Below, in pieces: positions 32,367-44,254 of a stretch of 64,000 nt of DNA. This stretch comes from Paratrimastix pyriformis. Its lineage: Eukaryota > Preaxostyla > Paratrimastigidae. How positions within the stretch are numbered: position 1 is the stretch's first letter; the number at the start of each line of letters is the position of its first letter. Under the pieces are notes generated by a model. It did no database searches. It was not told where the DNA came from and worked only from the letters and a program-made list of their open reading frames with translations. A program made the translations under genes and the position numbers. The stretch is from positions 1 to 64,000 of the forward strand of contig JAPMOS010000082.1 of the NCBI GenBank assembly GCA_027972325.1. The letters run 5' to 3'.

Positions 32367-35300
32367 ACCACCACCACCACCACCACCACCACCACCGCAG
32401 GACACCATGGTCGGCACGGTGCGCGCCTGCCGGTCGTTCGGTGTCTTTGTCGAGTTCTGGGGCGGCCTGACGGGGCTTGCCCACGTGGCCCAGCTGCGCG
32501 ACCACAAGAAGCTCGCCCCCGGCGCACCCCCGGCCGACCTGCGGACGGAGCGCCTCTTCAGCCTGGGGCAGACGGTGGTCGCGCTGGTCACCAAGGTCAC
32601 CCCCGAGACGCAGCGGCTCTCGCTCAGCCTCCGGCCGGGTCTCACCCGGACGGCCAACACCGACATGATGTACGTCGAGTCCCTGTTCGCCGAGCAGGCG
32701 ACCCTCTACCGGCTCCGCGTGGCCACCTTCAGCCCCGGTCCGTCCCTCGCCCCCCACTCCCTCGCCCCACGATTGCCGTCGTTCCTGTTTCGGATCCCTG
32801 GCTCAACCTGACTCCCTCCCCCCTGTGCCGGCCAGCCGCCCCCGCGGAGAGCCAGGTGCAACTGCTGCCGCCCCTGTCGCCCGGCCAGTCGGCCGCGGCC
32901 ACCGTCGCCTCGCTGCTGCCCTCGGGCATCGTCCTCGACGTGACCCCCGTCCCGCCCCTGCCCACCACACCCGCCACACCCGCCACCCCGGGCAAGCGGA
33001 AGGCCCCCGTCCCGGCCACTCCGACCTCGCCCGCAGTTCGGGCCTGGGTTGGCTTCACGCAGCACCAGCATAGCAGGGGCGTCTGCCCACGCCAGGGCGA
33101 CTCCGTGCAGGTCGGTGGAAATGCTGTGCCCCTGCCCCGTGAGGCCCGTGCCCCCGTGAGGGAGAGGGGAGGGGGGGACCGGGGTGGGGTGCCTCGCTCA
33201 GCCCATTTTCGCCGTGCCCGGGCCCTGGGTGTGCAGTCGTGTGTTCTCGATGTGGACCCGGCCCTCGGGGTGGCCGACCTGACCCTGCGCCCCGAGCTCG
33301 TCGCCGCCGTCCATGCCGCCCGGGGGGCCGACCAGGCGCCCGCCGAGAGCGAGGCCGCCGAGGGCGAGAAGGAGGCGGACCGGAAGGCCCAGCGCAAGAA
33401 GGTTCCCTGCATAATTCCCGTCCCGTCCCGTCCCGTCCCGTCCCGTCCCGTCCCCCACGGGTTGTGATGGGCGAAAGAGACGAAGAGCAGCGGGGCTCAT
33501 TCCCCGTTCTTTCGCCCCGTTGGTTGGTGTCGCAGGTCCTGCAGAAGATGCTCTCGAAGACCAAGTCCGGCAAGGAGGCCGATGAAGACGAGGAGGAGGA
33601 GGAGGAGGATGGCGATCAGGACGAGGAGGAGGAGGAGCCTGCTCCCGTCTGTCCACCAGCCCGCACACCACGCACCGCGCCCGCTCATGGGGCCGAATTG
33701 TGTCCCGGCACACTTGCTCCTGTGGCCCGTTGACACCCGCCGTATTCACTTTTCTGGCTCCCTTGCGCAGGCCGCCGTCTCCCCGCTGGGGACCACGGCC
33801 GAGGCCACGGTGCTGCTGGCCAAGGAGAACTACCTGGTTCTGGGTGTCATGACCTCGCCCACCGAGTGCACCCTCGCCTACGCGGCCACCGGGTCCTTCA
33901 ACCGGTGCCGCCCCGCCACCTCCGGCACGGGCCCCGCCACCGGCACGCCCGCCGTGGCCTCGGCCTCAGAGCGGCACGCAATCGACAGCAGCCTGACCGT
34001 CGTCCCGTCCACGGCCCGCCTGGTGAGCCACACCTACGTCCCGCTGCCACCCCCCGAGGGCATGACGGGCGGGGTCAGCATCCCGGCCGGGTTCGCGCCG
34101 CAGCTCGTGCCCCGGGTCGTCTGTGCCATCGACCTGGCAGCCCTCAAGGCGGCCCGCAAGAAGGTCCGCGCCCATCCCCACCCCCACCCCCCGTTCGGCT
34201 CCGATGAGGCCGAGGGTGGCCACTGGGTGTCTTACCCGGTCTCATATATTCTTCCGTTTTTTTCCTTGCCCGGGGCAGCCAATCACCACCAACATCTCGA
34301 CGGCCGCCCTCAAGTCGCCCGCCCCGCCGCAGACGCCCACCCGGGCCCTCGAGGGGGCCGCCCGGGGTGCCAGCAGCGTGTCGAGCGTGGGCGAGGTCGT
34401 GCCGGGCATGCTCGTCACGGGCCGCGTGATGGGGCTCCGGCCCCACCAGCTCGACATCAAGCTCGGCCGCCGGGTGCGCGGTCGGTACCCCATCCCATCC
34501 AGCCCGACATGACTCGTTGTGATGTGATCTCCCTCCCGCCAGTTCCCTTCGTCGTATTCACCCCACTCACCCGCACACCCACACCGCACACAGGTCGGGT
34601 GCATGTGACGGCCATCCTGGACGAGCCTTCTGGCGTCTCGCCGCTGGCCGGCTTCAAGGTCCCCCTGCCACTGCCTTCGCTCCCATCCCTCCCTCTCCCT
34701 CCCCCTTCGTTCCGTGCTGACCCGATCCTCTGACACCCGCACACCCCTTGGCGCCCGCAGAAGAACCAGGTGCTCATCTTCCGGGTGATGGGCTGGGTGA
34801 CGCCCCGCCTGTCGGCCGACGGGGAGCCCTCAGACGGCATGTCGGTCGCCGATACCGACTCGATCGCCACCGAGGACAGCAGGTCCGCACCCCCACCCCC
34901 ACCCCCACCCCACCTTGCCCGGGTGATGCTCTCACAACCCACACACGCGCACTCCCCTTCCCACTCCATCCCGTTTTGTTTTTTGTTTTTTTGTTTTTTT
35001 TCCTGTTTTTCGATGATCGGGCTTCTCCAGTTTTCCACTCCTCATGTCCTCCTGCCTTGAACGTCCTCCTGCCCTCAGCATGACTTCCGGCTCTGCGGCC
35101 CGGCTTGTTGAGCTCTCGCTGCGGCCTGTGGACCTGGGTGTGGACCCGGCCCAGGAGCTCGAGGACCAGGAGGCCGTCCGCAAGACGGGCGCCGCCTTCG
35201 AGGGCCGCTTCCTGGCCCCCAAGGACAAGCAGTTCCCCAGCTGGGAGTCGCTCCGCGTCGTCCGTACAACCCACCTGCCCTTTGGCCCGGCCTTGGGTTG

Positions 35301-37357
35301 GGGCTCGCTGGATCGTCCGATCAGCTGCTGATGGGGCTCTCTCGCACCCCGGCAGGCGACCCCGCAGGCCCCCGGCCCTCCCGACTCATCTCCTCTGTTG
35401 TTCAATGGCATTGACACCCTTCCTCCCTTCGCTTCCTTCCACGGCTGCGGGGTGGTGGCTGCAGGGGGAGCGCCGGCTGGGCTACGTGACCAAGGTGGGC
35501 ACCCAGTTCGCCTGGGTGGCCCTGGCCCCCTCCGTCCAAGGGCGCCTCTCGCTCCTCGACTTCGCCGAGACCACCCACGACGCAGCCGCTTTCAACAGTC
35601 CGCACCGCACACCGCACACCGCACACCGCACACCGCACCGCACCCCTCTGGCCCTCACATTATGTGGCCCCCTGGCTCCGCAGTACCCCCCCCCCCCCCC
35701 CCCCCCCCTGCTTGTGTCTGGGCAGGCAAGGTGGTTGTGGGCCAGAGCTTCCACGTCTGGGTGGCCGCCGTGGACGTGGCCTCGAGGCGGCTCGACGTCA
35801 CCATGCGCGCTCCCGGGGCCTCGGCCGCCCCCGCTGCTGCGACCCCGGCCACCCCTGCCACTCCCGGGGCTGCCAGCATGGTCCGCCCCTGGCACATGAG
35901 CCTCTCGCCTTGCCCTGCGGTCTCGTCTCCATCTGACCGTCCTCCCTCCCCCGCATCCTCTCGCTTATCATCTGCCATCCTCCTTCCCTCCATCCATCAG
36001 GAACTTGCCCCCGGCTCGCGGCTGCTCTGCCGCGTCCTGCGGCACAACCCCGGCCGCCACGCCGTGGTGGCCCTGCCGGCGGGGGCCCGCGGGCTGCTGC
36101 ACCTCGCCGACATTGTCGATGTGCCGGCCAAGGCCCTGGTGGCCCCCGGCACGCCCGCCGAGTCCCTTGGGCTGACCGCCGACGAGCTCAAGCACCTCGC
36201 CGATCCCCTCACCGGTCCGTGCCTGCCGATGCACGGCCTCTGGTGCTGGGTGGCCTTTGAGGGGACAACTCGCTCACTCGTTTTCATTCTCTATCGCATT
36301 CTCTTCATCCGCAGCCGTTCCGGTTGGCGACACGGTGACCTGCATTGTGCTTGGCCCCGTCCCGGAGCGTGTGGCCAACGCCCCCGCGACCCCCCGGACG
36401 CCCCGGACCCCCTCAAAGGCCACCGAGTCGAGCGACGAGGAGGAGGAGGTCCCCGCCAATCTCGAGGTCCGTGACCCTCCCCCTGAGGTGCTCGATGGCT
36501 CGATGGCATGCCTTCCTCTGACGGTGGCTTTTCAACGATTGGCTCTTCACCGATTCTGTTTTTGTTGTTCTTCGCCATCGGGCAGGATGACGAGCCCATG
36601 CCCGCCACTCCCGGCAAGAGCCCCCGCCGCGCTCGGCAGGCCGTGCAGGCCGCCCTGCAGTGGGTCTCGGCCCGCCCCTCCGTCCTGGCCGCCTTCGAGG
36701 CCATCGCCAGCCCCGCCGCCCGGCGCGAGGTCCGTCCGGGGTATCCGCGGGTGCTGTGTGCCTCCCTGTATGCCTCCGTCTGAGGCCGTGAACTTGCTTT
36801 TTGGATTCTTTGTTGAGGACGCTCGGGGTAGCGATGAGGATGGATGAGGATGAGGATGGCGATGATTGAATGATGCTGATTTGAGCCTGTACTTATGCCA
36901 CTGCTCTCCTGTCCTGCCCGCAGAAAGCGGCTGCCCTTCTGGAGGCCGAGCAGCCTTCCCGGCGCCTGGCCACCCTGAAGCCCGATGAGCTGGTCAGCGC
37001 GTGGGTCGACAACGTCTCGCCTAAGGTCCGCCCACCCAAAGGCTCCTCCCCACCCCCGCGCGAGCACCCCGCCTCGTCTTCGCCTCACGTCCATCCCCCA
37101 TCCCCACCGCACCAGGGCTGCTTCGTGTGGCTGAGCCGCTCGGTCAAGGCCCTGATCCGCCTGCAGAACCTGAGTGACTCCTTCCTGCGCCAGGCCCAGT
37201 GCCAGGTCCTCTTCCCGGCAGGCCGCCACCTCTCGGCCAAGGTGCTCAGGTCTGGCCGCCGCCCCCCTTCTTCCGGCCACGTCCCGCCCTGCCTCGCCAC
37301 GTCCTCCCGGCATACGGCTCGGTCCTCTGATTCCGCTCTCCTTTGCTAACCGGCACG

Positions 37358-37393
<36 letters not shown>

Positions 37394-39843
37394 CCCAGTG
37401 TCGACACGGCCGGGTCTCGGGTGGAGCTGACCCTTCGCACCAAGGCCCTGCCCCTGCCTCGTAGCGCCCTGCTCAACCTGGGCGACCTGAAGGAAGGCGA
37501 CGTGGTTTGTGCCCCCCCCTGCTGCCCCTCCCCGCCCCCCCTCCGTCCTGTCGTGGTGTTCTTGGCGTTGCTTGTGAAGATGAGTGAATGTCTGCCTGCC
37601 TGCCTCATCTGCTTCCGTCTCTGCTGCTTTGGGTTGGGCTCGATGATGTCCTCTCGCCTCTCCATCCCCGTTCTTGTCCGGACCGTGAGGGAACCCGATC
37701 CAGGATTCCTGCATGGGGCAGCCCCCGAGGGTCGATGGACGGGCGGTGCGCTTCGCGCCCCCCGGACTCCCCTGCCGGTTTCTTGTAGAATCGCCCCCTC
37801 CACGGGCCGTTGACCCCCCATTCCAACCCCACATCTTGTGCGCATCGGCCCCGAACAGCACCTGCCCGGTGCGTTCGTTCTCGCCGCAATTTCAACACTC
37901 GATCTCTCGAGTGACCTTGCCACCTCGCTTGTTGGTGCGCCTGCCCTGTTGTTGTTGTCCCGTCCGCTGTCCCGTGGCAGCTGGTGCTGTGTGCGTCTGG
38001 TGCTGATTGGCTGATGATCGTGGCTGTTTGTCTTTTTGTTCTGCCTTGTCTTCCCGATGCCGTGGCTGCCTCTGCCCGCCTGCCCGCGCCTCTCCATCCT
38101 CTTTCTTTGCCCCGCCGCGGCCACGGCCTTCTGACCCGCCCCCGCTCGCCCATCATCCCCTCCTTCGATCGATCGGCGCGTCCTTCCAGGTGACCGGCGC
38201 CGTGCGGAGCATCCAGAAGTATGGCCTCTTCGTGCGCATCCACAACAGCAACAAGCTGACCGGCTTCTGCCACGTCTCCGAGGTGGCCGACACCCCCGTG
38301 AAGGACGTCGCCGCCGTGTATGACGTGGGTCTGCTTTCCGTGCGCCAGCCACTCCCGGTTCGTGATGGCATCTGACGCCTCACGTTTTTGAACGCCTGCC
38401 CGCTTGGCCCACGTTTTCCATCGCCTCTGCTGAATGAAATGATGATGCTTGATGCTTGAGATACGATCGGTGATTGATGAGGGTGATGGTTCATGATTGG
38501 GGTGTTGATGTCGACGATCGCACTCACTTCCCTCGTGCGCCCGACGGCCCACTCGACTCGCAGGGGACCTGGTCAAGGCCCTGGTGACCAAGGTGGACCC
38601 GGCCGCCCAGAAGATCTGGGTCACCCTGCGCCCCTCCAAGCTGGCCGCATCTCCCGCTGCCGCTGCCGCTGCCGCTGCCGTCCCGACGGAGGCCGAAGAC
38701 GATGACGCGGAGGTGGTGCTGCTGCCCCAGACCCCTGCCCCTGCTGCCGCTGCGACGGCCACCCCGACTCCGGCCAAGGTCAGCGCCCTCCGCCAGCAGC
38801 ACAGTGTCGTCTTCATTGGCTCGCACATTTCTGTGCTCGTCCACTCCGCCACTCTGATTGCCCGTCGCCTGCCTGCCCGGCCGCCTGCCCAACCACCTGC
38901 CTGCCCGGACCACCTCTGCCCGGCTACCTGCCCAACCACCCTGGCCCCGCCGCTGCGCTTCTTGTGGGCCTTGCTGATGCCGTTCCCTTTGTTTCCTGGC
39001 TCGGTGGCTGCAGGCCGCCCCGAAGGAGGCCGACCGGGTGACGCCCCGCCCCGCCAAGCGCGCCGCCTCCCCCGCCCCGGCCCTCGCCATCACGCCCCCT
39101 GCCCTCTTCGAGGAGGAGGAGGATGAGGAGGAGAAGGACGTTAAGGCGGAGGAGGAGGAGGAAGTGAAGGAGGAGGAGGAGGCCGAAGAGGTGGCCCTGG
39201 AGGCCCCCGCGCCCGCGCCCGCGCCCGTCACCCCCAAGAAGGAGGCTGTCCCCACCCCCAAGAAGGCCACCCCCGCTCCCAAGAAGGAGGCCACCCCTGT
39301 GAAGGCCGCCGCCCCCACCCCCAAGAAGGAGGCCACCTCCACCCCTAAAAAGGCCGCCACCCCAGCGAAGGCCGCCGCCCCCACCCCCAAGAAGGAGGCC
39401 ACCCCGAAGAAGGCCACTCCCACCCCCAAGAAGGCCGCCACCCCGTGAAGGAAGCCCCGTGAAGGAAGCCCCCAAGGAGGGAGGAGGAGGAGGAGGAGGA
39501 GGAGGAGGAGGAGGAGGAGGAGGAGGAGGAGGAGGAGGAGGAGGAGGAGGAGGCTGAGAAGTCCGCTGAGGAGGCTGAGGAGGATGCCGCTGAGGAGGAG
39601 GAGGACGAGGAGGAGTGCCAGCAGGCCACCCCGCCTCCGCCCCCACCGCGCACCCCGCGCGCCCGGGTGGCCCGCGTCTCGATGGCGGCCCCGTCCCCCA
39701 AGACCCCAGCCCGCAGCCCCGGGCTGAAGTCTCGCCTCCGCAGCGCCAACACGCCCGCCCGGACGCCCGCCCCCACGCCGGCCACCCAGCGGGCCAAGCG
39801 GACCCGGACTGAGGCCACCCCCGCCCGCACGCCCCGCCGGTAA
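28616..39843 (+). CDS. RRP5: RRP5/PDCD11-like S1-repeat rRNA biogenesis protein (many exons)
   Basis: An 11-kb plus-strand gene starting MSTPTPQNKNASAASRK. It encodes a chain of S1 RNA-binding domains, for example LRFRDLQVGMLLLGAVKEIR; FRVGQVLCFAIHKL; QTIHPGLLVQARVDEVLQGG; APMIVQGTVRELIPQGVLVD then VRGLIPNQHL; DTMVGTVRACRSFGVFVEFW; and VTGAVRSIQKYGLFVRIHNS then GFCHVSEVADTPVKDV. Tandem S1 domains of this number and the opening GMLLLGAVKEI...GLKGTL fit RRP5, needed for 18S and 5.8S/25S rRNA processing in the nucleolus. The C-terminus is a Lys/Pro tail (TPKKEA-type repeats), a long Glu tract and RTEATPARTPRR before TAA at 39841. The HAT/TPR repeats that usually end RRP5 are not seen. About 20 short introns, several with long C runs. 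A frame change falls within the GAG-repeat region (39.45-39.6 kb). Confidence 0.8.
31499..31526. repeat. C homopolymer in RRP5 intron
   Basis: About 26 C bases in an intron of the RRP5-like gene, downstream of an acidic exon. Similar tracts at 29770-29783, 32325-32366, 35688-35708 and 37362-37392 also lie in introns. Confidence 0.85.
32325..32399. repeat. C homopolymer followed by CCA repeat at an intron 3' end
   Basis: About 40 C bases pass into a CCA trinucleotide run and then CGCAG before the exon reading DTMVGTVRACRS. It occupies the place of a polypyrimidine tract. Confidence 0.85.
33416..33455. repeat. CCCGT pentanucleotide repeat
   Basis: About eight CCCGT units within an intron of the RRP5-like gene. 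Confidence 0.85.
37362..37392. repeat. C homopolymer in RRP5 intron
   Basis: About 31 C bases just before an exon beginning SVDTAGSRVELTL. Confidence 0.85.
39478..39552. repeat. GAG trinucleotide repeat (poly-Glu)
   Basis: About 25 GAG/GGA units in the C-terminal coding part of the RRP5-like gene. The reading frame differs on its two sides, so repeat-length error in the assembly or a real length change is likely. Confidence 0.8.
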
Positions 39844-40099
39844 GAAGGCTGGTCCCGCGGCCTCTGTGCCCGTCCTGTTTGTGGTTTTCTCTCGTGCGTT
39901 CGGGTTTTTCAAGAAGATTTGTGATGCGAAGCGCAAGAGGGCCCTTTGATCGCTCTGGTGCCCCTGGCCCAGTCGCCCTGCCCGGGGGGGGGTCGAGTCG
40001 ATGGATGCTCCCCTTTCCCCACCACCACCACCCACACCGCCGCAAGCGAACATTACTCCCGGAAATAGCCACCTCAACCAACTGACCCGCGCATTCGCC

Positions 40100-43000
40100 T
40101 AAGCTTCAGTTCGATCGCCACCATCCCAGACGCCGTGTATACGTGCCATGTGGGGCCGGCGCCGCCTGAACCCATCAGGGCCCTCTGCTTCCAGCATCTA
40201 CAGACGCGCGGCCGCTGTGGGCTCTCTTTCCCGCGGCTCTCAGGCCGTCTTCCTCACGGAGACCTGGCTCTGCGCAGAGGTTACCCCTCATCCCCGGTTA
40301 CCGGTGGTTCGGGGCTGGCCACCCATGTGCGGAAGGCTCTCGCCTCTCTGGTGGGGTCGCGCTTGGCCTCGCCGGGCCGTGGGCGCTTTGTGCGGAGCGC
40401 TTCTCCCCGCCACTGGCTGATCAGAGCGTCTGGGTGCTCTCCCGGGGGGTCCTTTTCGTCGCCGTCTACCTCAGACCCCCCGGGATTGATCTCGCATCGG
40501 CTGGCGAGCTGGCTGAATGCCTTGCGGAGCTGCGTCCCCAGGGAGCCCCCAATCATTATCGGTGGGGACTTTAATGCACATGTCCGGGGTCGCTTCGCCG
40601 GGGCCAAGGGGAACGCTGCGGGCGAACACCTCAGGATAATTGCGGAACAGGCCGGCTGACTGATCGTCGATCAAAGCGGGGCCCAGCGGCCAACCTATGA
40701 CCCCGGCGGGGCGCCCAGTTGCCACTGAGGTTGACTCCTTCCTGGTGGACGGTGTGGACACCGCGGGAGTGGGTCACGCTCCGGGCCGCCAACCGTAACC
40801 TCCTGGATCGGGGTGGACATGAGGTCCTGAAGTCGGCTTGCGAACACAGGGCTTTGATGCTGGAAGGGTCCATACTCGTCGCGCCACCCCCCACACTCAG
40901 GCGCAAGAAGCCGCGCTGGGCCTGGTGCCTTGACCAAGCCGACTGGGCCAGGTTCGAGGAGGAGGCGTCCCTCTCAGCAGCCGAACTGCTGCCGCTGCTC
41001 GAGGAGGATACCAGGAGCCTGGCATCCCCTGAGGTGCTCGAAAGCCGGTGGGAGCAACTGCTGGGCATCCTCCGCGGAGCGGGACGGCGTGCAGTGGGAC
41101 GAAAGCGGGTCACTGCCACCTCCCGCGCCTGGTGGACTCCCCGGTTGGCTGAGCTATGGCGAGCCCAGAGGCGGGGCCCTGGTGCAAAGACGGCCCGCAG
41201 CACCTTCAGGCGGGAGGCCCGCGCAGCCAGGTATGGCATGATGGCCGAGTTCCGCTTATCTGGGGAGCGCTCCTGGTGGACCCTCACCCGGCTCCTGGGG
41301 GAGGACCAAGTTAATGATGGAGACCCCGGCCAGGAGATTGGAGGGGGCCTCACGGCCCATCTCCGTCAGGTTGAAGCCGTATCCCCCCCCCGCCGCCCAT
41401 CAACCTTGAGTTTGAGCCTCCGCCGGCGGACCGCAAGGCAACCGAGACGATGGATAGGCCACTCTCCCAGGAGGAAGTGGAGATGGCCCTCGGGGCTCTG
41501 CGGAGCGGTGGGGCCCCGGGGCCCGATGGTATCCCTCCACTTTTCTCAAGCGGGCAGGCTCAACATTTACAGAGGCCCTCCGCCTGCTGTTCCAGCTTGC
41601 CTGGCGGTGGAGCCTCTGGCCCCAGCAATGGCGCCTCTCCCATCTGGTCCCGGTCTCCAAGAACAAGGGTGACAGGCACCGTGAGTCATCGTACAGACCC
41701 ATTGCCCTCCTGCCGGTGGTCTCCAAGGTCCTAGCGTTAGCCCTGGACCGGCGGCTGCGTTCCTTCATGGAGCCGAGCCTTTGCGACGAGCAAGGGGGCT
41801 TCCGCAAGCAATTTTCAGCGGTGCAGCAGATCATTGTCCTGAAGCAGGTCGTGGCCCTCCGCCGCAAGGCCAAGAAGAGCACGTACGCCGCCTTTCTCGA
41901 CATAAAGGCGGCGTACGATACCGTCAGCCGGCCGACCTTGTGGGCGATCCTGCGGGCGCGGGGCTGCAGGGGGTGCCTCATGCACTTGTTGACGGCCATG
42001 TACGGTAGAACCGAGGCAGCGGTCGTGGTACGGGGCCAGCGGGGGCCCACTTTTCAAGTCGAGCGGGGCCTCCGTCAGGGGTGCCCGGCGTCCCCTGGCC
42101 TCTACCTGTTCTTCATTGATGGCCTCATCAGGAGACTCCGAGCGCTGAACCTTGGCGTCCAGGTGCCAGGTCGGAGGGAGCGAGAGCCCCGAAGAACTCC
42201 AGCAGGCCCTGAATGAGTGCGGCGCGGTGGCCCTGGAGAGGCGCTTTGAGTGGTCTCCCGACAAGTGTCGTGCGATGGTCTTTGAGCGCTGGGCGGCCAG
42301 GCGCAGGAAGGAGCCGGCCAACGACAAGCGGGAGCTGGCTGCGGTTCAGCAGAAGCCGTGGTCAGTGAGCCTCAGCGGCAAGGAGATGACGCAGACCCGG
42401 AGTTTCCGCTTCCTGGGGGCGGAGCTTGAGGACGACGCGAGCACGAAGGCCCACGAGCGGGTGTCCGGGCGGCCTGCGCGATGATGGGCTCCATCAGCCG
42501 GCTGCTGGGCCGAGTGGGGGCTCTCCCTCCACAGGCGTGCGTGTGTGGAACAGAGAAAAGCGTTCGACCCCACCAAACCGGGAGATCTTTGTCTCACCAA
42601 AAGCTGTTCAAAAGGGGAGGGAACGAGGCTGCTCGGAGCGTTGTGGCGCACCTTTGGCCTTCCGAGGTTGCTCTGGGCGGCGGCAGCTTTCTCCAACCTG
42701 CGTGACGAGAAGGCGGAGCGGGCCATGGACACAGTGCAGCGCATCTTCGCCTGTTTCGCCCTTCAGTGCATTGGACAAGCATCGTCTGCCGCTGTCGAGG
42801 CGGACCTGGGCCTGACACCGGTCGCTGCTTTGCGGGCCCAGGAGGTCATGATCGAGTGGGGCCGGATCCAGCTGCTGCCGCGCCGCCTCGTCCGTGAGCT
42901 GGTTGAGCTGGGCGAGAAGCTTCCAGAGATGAGGGCGGGGCACCAGTGCATCGGCGAATGGGCCGGAGCCGCCGAGGCGGTCCTGAGGGACTACGGCCTG

Positions 43001-43713
43001 GGCAGAGAGACCAGGCCTGGAGACGAGACGATCTGGGCCAATGGCATCGCCGCCTGGAAGGACATGGACCGGAAGAAGGTGCGTGAGCGCGTCGAGGCCC
43101 AGTGGCGCGCGAAGGTGGAGGATGCCCACTCGCACCCGAGGCTGGCGCTCCTGCGGCAGGTCAAGCAGGACTATGGCCACAGCGAGGCCTACCTGGACGA
43201 CACGAGCCCGGCTGGACGCCGTATCCGTCCCAACTGCGAGCAGGGATGTACCTCGATGGTGAACTCCTCCGAACCTGGAAGGGCAGACCTGAGGCGGAGC
43301 GTGGCTGAGCCTGCGTGTGCTGCTGCAGCGCGGGACCGCTTGAGGATGCCCAGCACATCATCCAGCAGTGCCCCGCCTATGAGGAGCTGCGCAAGAAGGC
43401 CTGGGACCGCATCCATGCCGCTTTGGGGGCCCCGGACTGGGCCCGGCTGGAGGCCCTGGGCCCCGATAAGTGGCAGATCATGATCGGGAGGCCCGCGGCA
43501 GGCTGGGGACGGCCGACCAGAGGGGCCGTCAACAGGATCGCGGGGGACTTCCTGACTGAGGCCCATGCGCTCCGGCTTCAACTGCTCCGGGAGCGGCGGG
43601 CTGGACCACCGCGAGTGGCCAGCGAGCGGGGGGCCCGGCGGGAGGCTGCATCGCGGCCACGACGACGGAGACGGCTGCCTGCTGGCCTCAAGCGCTGGAG
43701 TGGCGGGAGATGA
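40100..43713 (+). mobile_element. LINE-B: APE endonuclease plus RT LINE, degenerate
   Basis: Parts in order. An APE-type endonuclease at about 40148-40659 (AVFLTETWLCAE; then PPIIIGGDFNAHVRGRF). A linker rich in RAWWTPRLAELWRA-type sequence at 40.7-41.4 kb. RT at 41.45-42.4 kb (AFLDIKAAYDTVSRPTLWA, VERGLRQGCPASPGLYLFFI). A thumb/connection region at 42.5-43.3 kb. A CCHC knuckle near 43315 (CCCSAGPLEDAQHIIQQC). The frames change many times. The FADD catalytic segment expected between LNLGVQVPG and EELQQALNECGAVAL is missing, evidently by a deletion near 42175. So this copy is dead. It lies just downstream of the RRP5-like gene. Confidence 0.85.
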
Positions 43714-44221
43714 GGTGATCGTTTGTGAAAATGGGGCTGGGGAATCGGGGGTAATGGGAGTAAAAACCTTTTGTGAATTCTTCTCGATCGCGATTTTCTA
43801 GTTAGCCTCCTACGAGGCTGCATTAACAGCAGCGAGACTGACTGACTGGTCGATTTCCCTGATTCGAACCCGGTGTGGTGCGAAATTGTCGAACAGGGAA
43901 AATTGCCAACCAAAAGCCGGAATGTTCCAAAAACCGCCCGACGGCTTCGGCCGACAGGGTACCGGATGGGTCAGAAGAGTGGCCCGGTTAGTCTGGTTTG
44001 AGAACGGCCACCAAATGAGATGGGTGGCGACCAGGCAAGACACCTCAAATAACGGGAAACCACATGGTGTGGCGGACCGTCGCGCTCCCCTCGTGAGAGG
44101 GCTTAGTTGAGCGGCGTGACAGATGGCTAGCGGGTGTCGGTCGGGCTGGTGAAGCCTGGCTTAAGGTTCCACGGGGAGTCGGGGCTCGTGCCGGTAACCA
44201 GTCCGGGCGGGCCCCTACTTT
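43714..44221. other. Non-coding spacer, including a LINE-B 3' flank hairpin
   Basis: No coding region seen. A strong stem pairs TTTCCCTGATTCGA (about 43852) with TGTCGAACAGGGAAA (about 43888-43903). Several G/C-rich short stems lie at 44060-44200. The segment may contain the LINE-B 3' UTR. Confidence 0.4.
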
Positions 44222-44254
44222 CGGGAGAAGGACAGGCCGTGGCGCCTCCGGGCC

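Noticed and set aside
31224-32527. Long minus-strand open frames within 28.6-39.8 kb
   Set aside because: They are GC-rich shadows of the RRP5-like exons, contain Gly/Arg runs from C tracts, and show no domain.
43850-43905. B-box-like GGGTTCGAATC on the minus strand, possible tRNA
   Set aside because: The flanking bases do not form a T stem and no A box or anticodon arm is found. The pairing present is a longer TTTCCCTG/CAGGGAAA stem.
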